Source of the DNA: Peteryoungia wuzhouensis
GTDB taxonomy: Bacteria > Pseudomonadota > Alphaproteobacteria > Rhizobiales > Rhizobiaceae
Length of the DNA stretch: 64,000 bases
Direction of reading: 5' to 3'
Assembly (NCBI RefSeq): GCF_003205195.1
Contig: NZ_QJRY01000005.1
Span: forward strand, 310,001-374,000
Part shown: positions 56,013 to 64,000 of the stretch, in pieces
Numbering within the stretch: the first letter of the stretch is position 1
Layout of the letters: the number at the start of each line of letters is the position of its first letter
Made by a program: the position numbers and the translations under genes
The notes under the pieces: generated by a model
What the model was told of the DNA's origin: nothing
Databases searched by the model: none
Seen by the model: only the letters and a program-made list of their open reading frames with translations

Positions 56013-57037
56013 TCCCCGGCATCCTTGTGCACGGGGCGGCTGGATTCCCGCAGGATCAGCTCCACCGGCCACAGTTCGGCGATATCGGTCGCCGGGCGGC
56101 CGCTCAGCATCTGCAAGAGGAGGTCGGCGATCCGGCTTCCCGCCGCGCGGATCGAGGAGCGGGTCGTCGACAGCGACGGCACCATGTTGTCGGCCGTCAG
56201 ATAGGGGAAGACGTCATCATGGGCGATGACCGAAATATCCTGGCCGACGACGAGGTTCATCGAGCGGGCCGCGCGGTAGACGCCGAGCGCACTCATCATC
56301 GAGCCGGCGACAAAGGCGGTCGGGCGCTGCCCTTGCTCCAGCACTGCGCGCGCCACGCGAAAACCGATCTCGTCGGTGAAATTGCCATGGGTCACGAGCT
56401 TCGGATCATAGGTCACGTCACGTTCCGCCAGCGCTTCCCTATACCCCTTGTCGCGGTGCTGGGTAAATGTCAGTCCCTCGCGACCGTTGATCATGGCGAT
56501 GCGGCGATGGCCGAGATCGAGCAGGTGCTGGGTCGCCCGGCATATGGCGCCCTCGTTGTCGATGTCCAGCCAGGCATACGGCGCGTCGGTGGCGGAGCGT
56601 CCATGCACGATGAAGGGCAGCTTCAATTCGTTGAGCAGGGCAATGCGCGGGTCGTTGGGGCGCGGCGCAGTGATGACAACGGCGTCAACACGGCGGCTTT
56701 CCGCGAGACGGCGATAGAGTTGTAACTCGTCGCGGCTGTCCTGCTCCGCCATGGGCGTGATCAGGATGTCGATATCCTCGGCGCTCAGGCGTTCGGAAAT
56801 GCCGCCCATGAATTCCGCAAACTGGTATTCGCCGGCCCGGCTGGTCACGACACCGATCGCGCCGACACGGCCGGTGGCGAGCCTCACAGCGTTGATGTTG
56901 GGGCGATAGCCGAGCTTGGCCGCCTCTTCCATCACGCGTTTCCGCGTTGCTTCACTCACTTCCGGATAGCCGCTCAGGGCACGGCTGACGGTCGTCGGCG
57001 AAAGACCGATCTGCTGGGCAAATTCCTTGAGCTTCAT
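56009..57037 (-). CDS. thuR: LacI family regulator of the thu operon
   Basis: The 342-residue protein has a LacI HTH (1-55; MKLKEFAQQIGLSPTTVSRAL) and a sugar-binding effector domain. In rhizobia ThuR represses thuEFGKAB in the absence of trehalose or sucrose. It is divergent from thuE with two LacI-like sites between. It is the first gene of a two-gene operon with the PfkB kinase. Confidence 0.9.
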   Translation of the reverse strand: MKLKEFAQQIGLSPTTVSRALSGYPEVSEATRKRVMEEAAKLGYRPNINAVRLATGRVGAIGVVTSRAGEYQFAEFMGGISERLSAEDIDILITPMAEQDSRDELQLYRRLAESRRVDAVVITAPRPNDPRIALLNELKLPFIVHGRSATDAPYAWLDIDNEGAICRATQHLLDLGHRRIAMINGREGLTFTQHRDKGYREALAERDVTYDPKLVTHGNFTDEIGFRVARAVLEQGQRPTAFVAGSMMSALGVYRAARSMNLVVGQDISVIAHDDVFPYLTADNMVPSLSTTRSSIRAAGSRIADLLLQMLSGRPATDIAELWPVELILRESSRPVHKDAGE

Positions 57038-57383
57038 CCCGTGCCCTACTTCCTCCTGTCAGGCTGCCCTGCCAGGCTCCCAATGGTGCTTATCCCATGG
57101 CTGCGGCGCCTCTGGCAAGATTCCTCCCCCGCGATTTAAAGCGATTACAAATCTCAGTGTCATTGGCTTGATGGGTGATGGCTGGCAGGATCTCGAAATA
57201 GAGCAGGATGTTCGTTTATTCAAAAAAGATAATGAAATATCATGTGTTTGTGTTTTTCTTATGCGCGAGCGCTGGAACAAGGTTTGACTCGTTTTCTGTT
57301 TTTTGCCAGTCTCCACCAACCAAAGCGTTTTCAAATTTGTTGTGGAGGTTGCAACGGCTTTGGTTTCTCGGGAGGAGATATTG
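57038..57383. promoter_or_regulatory. thuR-thuE divergent control region
   Basis: A 346-bp non-coding region, AT-rich on its right half. Two related LacI-type sequences lie in it: AAAGCGATTACAAAT at 57138-57152 and AAAGCGTTTTCAAAT at 57322-57336, identical in 13 of 15 bases. The second contains AAAGCGTTTT, which fits the LacI core AAA-N-CG-N-TTT. The left copy is about 100 bp from thuR, the right copy 48 bp from thuE, so looping repression of both is possible. Confidence 0.55.
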
Positions 57384-58643
57384 ATGAAGACACTGTTGAG
57401 CGCCGCCCTGATCGCGGCCACTGCGTTGTGCGGATCCGTCCAGGCGGCCGAGATTGCGGTCGCGGCGAATTCCACCGGCAAGAACCTGGATTTTCTGCGC
57501 AAGCTGTTCGTCGAGTTCGAAGAAAAGAGCGGGCACAAGGTGTCACTCGTCACCATGCCGCCCTCCAGTTCCGAGCAGTTCGCTCAGTACAGGCTGTGGC
57601 TTGCCGCCGGCAACAAAGACGTCGACGTCTACCAGACGGATGTGATCTGGGCGCCGCAGCTGGCCGACCAGTTCGTCGATCTGAAGGCGGCCGCCGGTGA
57701 TGGGATCACCGATTTCTTTCCCTCGATCATCGAGTCGCAGACGGTGAACGGCCGTCTCGTGGCGATGCCGCTCTACACCGACGCGCCGGCGCTGTTCTAC
57801 CGCAAGGACCTGCTGGAGAAATACGGCAAGGAGGTCCCGAAGACCTGGGCCGACATGGCGGCCGTCGCCAAGGACATCCAGGACAAGGAGCGCGAGGCCG
57901 GCCAGAAGGATCTCTGGGGTTATGTCTTCCAGGCCAATGCCTATGAGGGGCTGACCTGCAATGCGCTTGAATGGATCAAGTCCTCCGGCGGCGGGCAGAT
58001 CGTCGAGCCGGATGGCACGATCTCGGTCAACAACGAAAAGGCCGCGGCCGCCCTCGATCAGGCGAAGTCCTGGATCGGTACGATCACGCCGCCCGGCGTT
58101 CTCGCCTATCAGGAAGAGGAATCGCGCGGCGTCTGGCAGACCGGCAATGCCGTCTTCATGCGCAACTGGCCGTATGCCTATGCGCTTGGCAATGGTGACG
58201 ACAGTGCGGTCAAGGGCAAGTTCGATGTGGCGACGCTTCCGGTGGCTGCCACCGGCGACAAGCCGTCTTCGACACTGGGCGGCTGGAACCTCGCCGTGTC
58301 GAAATATTCTGAAGAACAGGAAGCCTCGATCGACCTCGTCAAGTTCCTGACCTCGGCCGAGGTGCAGAAGCGCCGCGCCATCGAATTGTCGAACCTGCCG
58401 ACGCGCTCGGCGCTCTATGACGACGCGGATGTCGCGGCGGCCCAGCCCTTCATGCCGCAGTGGAAGCCGATCTTCCAGGATGCCGTGCCGCGTCCGTCTG
58501 CCACGACCAAGGTCAAGTATAACGAGGTTTCCTCGCGCTTCTGGAGCGCCGTGCACAACACGCTGTCCGGCTCGGGCACTTCGGCAGAAAATCTCGAACT
58601 GCTCGAAATCGAGCTGAACGAACTCATGGGCAATGGCTGGTGA
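57384..58643 (+). CDS. thuE: Trehalose/disaccharide ABC transporter binding protein
   Basis: The 419-residue protein has a signal peptide (MKTLLSAALIAATALCGSVQA, cut before AEIAV, given here only to mark its end) and a family-1 sugar-binding fold. In rhizobia ThuE binds trehalose, maltitol and sucrose isomers. GGAGGAG precedes the ATG at 57384. First gene of thuEFGKAB. Confidence 0.92.
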   Translation: MKTLLSAALIAATALCGSVQAAEIAVAANSTGKNLDFLRKLFVEFEEKSGHKVSLVTMPPSSSEQFAQYRLWLAAGNKDVDVYQTDVIWAPQLADQFVDLKAAAGDGITDFFPSIIESQTVNGRLVAMPLYTDAPALFYRKDLLEKYGKEVPKTWADMAAVAKDIQDKEREAGQKDLWGYVFQANAYEGLTCNALEWIKSSGGGQIVEPDGTISVNNEKAAAALDQAKSWIGTITPPGVLAYQEEESRGVWQTGNAVFMRNWPYAYALGNGDDSAVKGKFDVATLPVAATGDKPSSTLGGWNLAVSKYSEEQEASIDLVKFLTSAEVQKRRAIELSNLPTRSALYDDADVAAAQPFMPQWKPIFQDAVPRPSATTKVKYNEVSSRFWSAVHNTLSGSGTSAENLELLEIELNELMGNGW

Positions 58644-58714
58644 TCCAGCCGCCGGGCGACCTCCTCGTCGCCCGGCTCCCGTCAGCCCCCCGTCACCCCA
58701 AGGGAGGACCGCCC

Positions 58715-59700
58715 ATGTCAGACATCAGCATGAACCCTGCCGTGCGCCCACCGCCGGCCAAAGCCACAGCCGGCTCGGATCTCAGCGCCCAGCGCACCCG
58801 CTCCGCCTGGATCTTTCTCGCGCCGACCCTGATCGTGCTTGCCATGGTCGCCGGATGGCCGCTCATCCGGACCATCTATTTCAGTTTCACCAATGCGACC
58901 CTCAACAACCTCGCCGGTGCCGAATTCATCGGTTTCGGCAATTATCTGACCTGGATCACGCTGCAGAGCGGCCGCACGGTCTATCGCGGCTTGCTTGTAG
59001 ATCCGGCCTGGTGGGGGGCGGTGGCGAATACGTTGCGCTTCACCCTGCTGTCGGTCTCGATCGAGACGGTGCTCGGTCTTGTCGTCGCTCTGGTGCTGAA
59101 CGCCAGGTTTCCCGGACGCGGCATCGTGCGTGCCGCGATCCTCATCCCCTGGGCCATCCCGACGATCGTCTCGGCCAAGATGTGGGCCTGGATGCTCAAC
59201 GACCAGTTCGGCATCCTCAACGACATCTTCCTCAATCTCGGCCTGATCAGCCAGAAGATCGCCTGGACGGCCAATCCGGAGACGGCGATGGTGGCCGTGC
59301 TGATCGTCGACGTGTGGAAAACCACGCCCTTCATGGCGCTGCTCATTCTCGCCGGCCTGCAGATGGTGCCGCAGGATATCTATGAAGCGGCGAAGATCGA
59401 TGGGGTTCATCCGGTCAAAGTGTTTTTCAGGCTCACGCTGCCGCTCATCCGCCCGGCACTGATGGTGGCGGTGATCTTCCGCATGCTTGATGCGCTGCGC
59501 ATCTTCGATCTCATCTATGTGCTGACGCCGAACAATTCGCAGACCAAGACCATGTCGGTCATGGCGCGGGAAAACCTCTTCGAGTTCGACAAGTTCGCCT
59601 ATGGGGCAGCAGCATCCACCATGCTCTTCCTGATCATCGCCTCGATCACGGTCATTTACATCGTCTTCGGCCGCGTCAATCTTTCCGGAGGAGAGCGCTG

Positions 59701-59701
<1 letters not shown>
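58715..59701 (+). CDS. thuF: Trehalose/disaccharide ABC transporter permease ThuF
   Basis: The 328-residue MalF-type permease has a polar N-terminal tail, six TM segments and the EAA loop EAAKIDGVHPVKVFFRLTLP. I chose ATG 58715 with GGGAGGA upstream. Its stop shares one base with the thuG start (TGATG). Confidence 0.92.
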
Positions 59702-60528
<827 letters not shown>

Positions 60529-60539
60529 GAGGATAACCC

Positions 60540-61565
60540 ATGGCCCATATCCAACTCACAGACATCCGCAAATCGTTTGGAGCGCTTGAGGTCATCAAGG
60601 GCGTCGACATGGAAATCCGCTCCGGTGAATTCATGGTCTTTGTCGGCCCGTCGGGCTGCGGCAAGTCCACGCTTTTGCGCCTGATCGCAGGCCTGGAAGA
60701 CATTTCATCCGGCACACTCGCCTTCGACGGCGAGGTGATGAACCAGTTGCCACCGGCCAAGCGTGGCATCGCCATGGTCTTCCAGTCCTATGCGCTTTAC
60801 CCGCACATGACCGTGTTCGACAACATGGCCTTCGGCATGAAGCTTGCCGGCCAGGACAAGGCGGAACGGGACCGAAGGGTGCGGGAGGCAGCCGACATGC
60901 TGCAGCTGACCCCGTATCTGGAACGGCTGCCCCGGCAGCTTTCGGGCGGTCAGCGCCAGCGTGTGGCGATCGGTCGCGCCATCGTTCGCGATCCTCGCGT
61001 GTTCCTCTTCGATGAACCGCTCTCCAACCTCGATGCCGCGCTGCGCGTCGCCACCCGTCTCGAAATTGCCAAGCTTCATCGCAGCATGCACAACACCACG
61101 ATGATCTATGTGACCCATGACCAGGTGGAAGCCATGACGCTCGCCGACCGGATCTGTGTGTTGCGCGACGGCGTGGTCGAGCAGGTGGGCACGCCGCTCG
61201 AACTCTATGAGAGCCCGAATTCGCTCTTCGTCGCCGGCTTCATCGGCTCGCCGAAGATGAATTTCCTCGACGGGCGCTTTTCGGACGAAATGGGCGCCCA
61301 TACCATCGGCATCCGCGCCGAGCATCTTTCGATTGAACAAGATGGACGCTGGCGGGGTTCTGTCGTGCATTCCGAAATGCTGGGATCGGACAGCTATGTC
61401 TATGTCGACATCGGCACGTCCGAGCCGGTCGTCGTGCGGCAGGAAGGGACGGCGACGCTGAAGCCCGGCGAAACCGTCGCTCTCTCGCCTGTTGAACATG
61501 AACTGCACCGTTTCGACCGCGATGGCCGCGCCATCGGCCGCGGCCTGATGAAAGGCGCTGCCTGA
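60540..61565 (+). CDS. thuK: Trehalose/disaccharide ABC transporter ATPase ThuK
   Basis: The 341-residue ATPase has Walker [10 protein letters not shown] (36-44), signature LSGGQRQR, Walker [13 protein letters not shown] and a shortened C-terminal TOBE part. Its first 40 residues closely match those of the ATPase encoded at 10152, so the two transporters may share subunits. AGGAGG precedes the ATG. Confidence 0.94.
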   Translation: MAHIQLTDIRKSFGALEVIKGVDMEIRSGEFMVFVGPSGCGKSTLLRLIAGLEDISSGTLAFDGEVMNQLPPAKRGIAMVFQSYALYPHMTVFDNMAFGMKLAGQDKAERDRRVREAADMLQLTPYLERLPRQLSGGQRQRVAIGRAIVRDPRVFLFDEPLSNLDAALRVATRLEIAKLHRSMHNTTMIYVTHDQVEAMTLADRICVLRDGVVEQVGTPLELYESPNSLFVAGFIGSPKMNFLDGRFSDEMGAHTIGIRAEHLSIEQDGRWRGSVVHSEMLGSDSYVYVDIGTSEPVVVRQEGTATLKPGETVALSPVEHELHRFDRDGRAIGRGLMKGAA

Positions 61566-61623
61566 GCGCCAAAATGAAATACGGTCCTCCATGGCGGGGG
61601 ACCGATACCGAAGGAGAATTCAG

Positions 61624-62409
61624 ATGACGATCAGAACAGTTGTCTGGGGCGAAAACGTCCACGAACGGGAAAATGCCATCGTCCGCGGGATCTATCCCGA
61701 TGGCATGCATTCGACGATTGCGGCTGCCCTCAATACCGACAGCGAGATCGAGGCGACCACCGCAACCCTGCAAGAGCCGGAACACGGCCTGTCGGTCGAG
61801 CGGCTGGCGGAGACGGATGTGCTGGTCTGGTGGGGCCACAAGGCGCATGGCGAAGTCTCCGATGAGATCGTCGAGCGGGTTGCACGCCGGGTCTGGGAAG
61901 GCATGGGGCTGCTGGTCCTGCATTCCGGCCACTTTTCCAAGCCGTTCAAGCGGCTGATGGGCACGCCCTGTGCGCTGAAATGGCGCGAGGCGGGTGAACG
62001 CGAGCGGATCTGGACGGTCAATCCCGGCCATCCGATCGCAGCGGGAATCCCGGAAAACTTCGTGCTGGAAAACGAGGAGATGTACGGCGAGTTCTTCTCG
62101 GTTCCCGAGCCGCTCGAAACCGTGTTCATCTCCTGGTTTGCCGGCGGCGAAATCTTCCGCTCAGGGCTGACCTGGAAGCGCGGTGCTGGCAATATCTTCT
62201 ATTTCCGGCCCGGCCACGAGACCTATCCGACCTATCACGATGCGACCGTCCAGCAGGTCATCCGCAACGGGGTGAAATGGGCGTACAATCCGATGCCGCG
62301 ATACGGCGCCGTGCATGACGCCCCGAATGTGCCGGTCGAAATGGCGCTCGAGCCGATCACCGAGCGCGGCCCTCGTCTTCATCAGGCCGGCGAGGAAGGC
62401 TACAAATGA
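61624..62409 (+). CDS. thuA: ThuA, trehalose utilisation protein
   Basis: The 261-residue protein has the class I glutamine-amidotransferase-like fold of ThuA ([10 protein letters not shown] at the start, VWWGHKAHG and LLVLHSGHF in the middle). With ThuB it acts in the conversion of imported disaccharides to 3-keto derivatives. AAGGAG precedes the ATG at 61624. Its stop overlaps the thuB start by four bases. Confidence 0.94.
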   Translation: MTIRTVVWGENVHERENAIVRGIYPDGMHSTIAAALNTDSEIEATTATLQEPEHGLSVERLAETDVLVWWGHKAHGEVSDEIVERVARRVWEGMGLLVLHSGHFSKPFKRLMGTPCALKWREAGERERIWTVNPGHPIAAGIPENFVLENEEMYGEFFSVPEPLETVFISWFAGGEIFRSGLTWKRGAGNIFYFRPGHETYPTYHDATVQQVIRNGVKWAYNPMPRYGAVHDAPNVPVEMALEPITERGPRLHQAGEEGYK

Positions 62410-63464
62410 GCACTGCCCCCATACGCCTGTTGATCCTTGGCACGGGTGGCATGGCCAATAGCCATGCCATGAATTTTTCCACGATTACCGACGTGCAGCT
62501 TGTGGCGGCCGTCGATCTGGACATGGCGACGGTGCGGGCCTTTGCCGCCCGTCACAACATACCCAACACCTTCACCTCGCTCGACGAGGCGATTGCCTGG
62601 GGCGAGTTCGATGCGGTCACCAATGTCACGCCTGACAAGGTCCATTATCCGACCACGCTCAAGCTCCTGGCGGCCGGCAAACATGTGATGTGCGAGAAGC
62701 CGCTCGCCGAGAACTATGCCAAGGCCGATGAAATGGCGACGGCGGCGGAAACCTCCGGCCTCGTCAACATGGTCAACCTCACCTATCGCAACGTGGCGCA
62801 GGTGCAGAAGGCAAGGCAGATGGTCTTGGCCGGCGAGATCGGCAAGGTGCGCCATATCGAGGCCTCCTATCTGCAGAGCTGGCTCGTCTCCAAGGCCTGG
62901 GGTGACTGGGCAACCGAGAGCCAATGGCTCTGGCGGCTGTCGACGAAACACGGCTCGAACGGCGTGCTCGGCGATGTCGGCATCCATATCCTCGACTTCG
63001 TCGGTTATGGTGCCGCCACCGACATCGATCATGTCTTTGCCCGGCTGAAGGCCTTCGAGAAGGCGCCTGGCAACAAGATCGGCGAGTATGATCTGGATGC
63101 CAATGACAGCTTCACCATGACGGCGGAGTTCACCAACGGGGCCATGGGCGTCATCCATGCCAGCCGCTGGGCGACGGGCCATCTCAACGAGCTTCGTCTC
63201 CGGGTGCATGGCGACAAGGGCGCGCTCGAGGTTATCCATCGTCTCGATGGATCGACCCTCAGGGCCTGCCTTCAGGAAGACGTTGAAAAGGCAGTCTGGC
63301 GCGCGATCGAGGTCGATCCGGTGCAGACGAACTATCAGAAGTTCATTGCGGCCATCCAGTCCGGCTATACCCAGGAGCCGAACTTCCGCCATGCGGCGAA
63401 CCTGCAGAAGATCCTCGACCTTGCCATGCTGACGGAAGTCGAGCGGCGCGAACTCGCCATCTGA
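62406..63464 (+). CDS. thuB: ThuB, Gfo/Idh/MocA dehydrogenase of trehalose utilisation
   Basis: The 352-residue oxidoreductase has the Rossmann motif [12 protein letters not shown] and the EKP motif (CEKPLAEN). ThuAB is known to produce 3-keto-trehalose and related 3-keto sugars. It is the last gene of the operon, followed by a strong terminator. Confidence 0.94.
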   Translation: MSTAPIRLLILGTGGMANSHAMNFSTITDVQLVAAVDLDMATVRAFAARHNIPNTFTSLDEAIAWGEFDAVTNVTPDKVHYPTTLKLLAAGKHVMCEKPLAENYAKADEMATAAETSGLVNMVNLTYRNVAQVQKARQMVLAGEIGKVRHIEASYLQSWLVSKAWGDWATESQWLWRLSTKHGSNGVLGDVGIHILDFVGYGAATDIDHVFARLKAFEKAPGNKIGEYDLDANDSFTMTAEFTNGAMGVIHASRWATGHLNELRLRVHGDKGALEVIHRLDGSTLRACLQEDVEKAVWRAIEVDPVQTNYQKFIAAIQSGYTQEPNFRHAANLQKILDLAMLTEVERRELAI

Positions 63465-63488
63465 GGGTTCTCTCATTCACACACACGA

Positions 63489-63520
63489 AAACGCCGCCCG
63501 AGGAGGTTCGGGCGGCGTTT
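63489..63520. terminator. Bidirectional terminator between thuB and iolG
   Basis: AAACGCCGCCCGA (63489-63501) pairs perfectly with TCGGGCGGCGTTT (63508-63520), a 13-bp stem with a 6-nt loop. A-runs before and T-runs after make it work in both directions for these convergent operons. Confidence 0.92.
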
Positions 63521-63560
63521 CCATTCTGCGCAACCTTATGGCAGCGCAGGAGCTTGTGGC

Positions 63561-64000
63561 TCAGTAGCTGACCGTGACAGCCGACTTGTCCTTGGCGGAC
63601 TTTACGGCCGCGTCAGCAAGCGCCAGCGCGATCAGGCCGTCTTCGGCAGACGGCGCCATCGGCGTGCCGTTGTCGAGCGCGTCGATGAAGGCGGAGATTT
63701 CGGCCGCGTAAGCTGCCGTGTAGCGGGTCATGAAGAAGTCGTGCAGCGGCGGGCGGGTGTAACCGTCCTTGTTGGCAACTTCGATGGAGACCGGGCGCTG
63801 ATTTTCGGCCGAGACCGAGCCGAGCGAACCATGCACTTCGATACGCTGGTCGTAGCCGTAAGACGCGCGGCGCGAATTGGAGATGATCGCCTGGCGGCCG
63901 CTCTTCGTCGTCAAAATCAGCGAGGCGCTGTCGTAATCGCCGAGTTCGCCGATCTTGGGATCGACCAGAACGGAAGCCGAGGCCTGGACCGTTTCGATCT
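63561..64000 (-). CDS. iolG: myo-Inositol 2-dehydrogenase-like protein, C-terminal part
   Basis: The frame stays open to the window edge, giving at least 146 residues; the N-terminal Rossmann half lies outside. The visible part has VDPKIGELGDYDSA, NSRRASYGYDQRIEVHGSLG and ENQRPVSIEV, all typical of the C-terminal domain of inositol 2-dehydrogenase (Gfo/Idh/MocA family). It would oxidise myo-inositol to scyllo-inosose. Other iol genes would be expected to the right. Confidence 0.85.
   Translation of the reverse strand, partial: IETVQASASVLVDPKIGELGDYDSASLILTTKSGRQAIISNSRRASYGYDQRIEVHGSLGSVSAENQRPVSIEVANKDGYTRPPLHDFFMTRYTAAYAAEISAFIDALDNGTPMAPSAEDGLIALALADAAVKSAKDKSAVTVSY

Overview
The window reads as chromosome or large-replicon DNA of a heterotrophic, GC-rich alphaproteobacterium, most likely of the Rhizobiaceae. 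The evidence is a complete thuEFGKAB trehalose/3-keto-disaccharide operon, a pcaDCHGB operon behind a PcaQ-type box with divergent pcaQ, a pcaIJF/pcaR divergon, a DUF982 protein, and dense operons whose genes overlap by ATGA or TGATG. Genus and species cannot be settled from the sequence alone. I saw no rRNA, tRNA, CRISPR array, prophage or intact IS element.

Layout. 1-5356: a double-GNAT acetyltransferase, then a leftward amino-sugar operon (GntR/UTRA regulator, SIS-type glucosamine-6-P deaminase, nagA, ROK kinase, GNAT). 5357-11335: a rightward operon with a Gfo/Idh/MocA oxidoreductase and a complete CUT1 sugar ABC transporter, probably for GlcNAc or chito-oligosaccharides. 11356-12468: a GFA-type protein and a vapBC toxin-antitoxin pair. 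12629-23384: a divergon of ten genes around one 112-bp control region. Leftward are an NTF2-like protein, an M81/MlrC peptidase and a D-threonine aldolase/D-serine dehydratase-like PLP enzyme. Rightward are RidA, a MurR/RpiR regulator, an SDR, a GH20 hexosaminidase, a second M81 peptidase, an MFS transporter and CutC. 23388-26171: a membrane GGDEF-EAL protein and a secreted DUF922 protein. 26212-34390: the complete lower protocatechuate branch of the beta-ketoadipate pathway. 34388-34662: a 275-bp palindromic element whose terminal TAG triplets are the stop codons of both flanking genes. 34660-37934: an ECF sigma/zinc-finger anti-sigma pair, DUF3429, a renalase-like flavoprotein and a LysR regulator. 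38055-42075: dabB-dabA inorganic-carbon uptake. 42294-44834: a chemoreceptor. 44902-51465: a response regulator/kinase/binding-protein operon divergent from tctCBA. 51569-55080: a small ORF, treY and a DUF982 protein. 55155-63464: PfkB kinase, thuR and thuEFGKAB. 63561-64000: the 3' part of an iolG-like dehydrogenase.

How the genes work together. Most of the window is scavenging and catabolism: amino sugars enter by the ABC transporter and are processed by NagK, NagA and the SIS deaminase; GH20 can supply GlcNAc; protocatechuate is converted to succinyl-CoA plus acetyl-CoA; trehalose-like disaccharides are imported and 3-oxidised by ThuAB; tricarboxylates enter through TctCBA.

The least described unit is the 12.6-23.4 kb divergon. 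Its gene content suggests breakdown of an N-acetylhexosamine-linked, hydroxy-amino-acid-containing peptide or amide. Motifs like those in its control region also occur just upstream of the sugar ABC operon, which may place both under the same RpiR-type regulator. This is inference and has not been tested.
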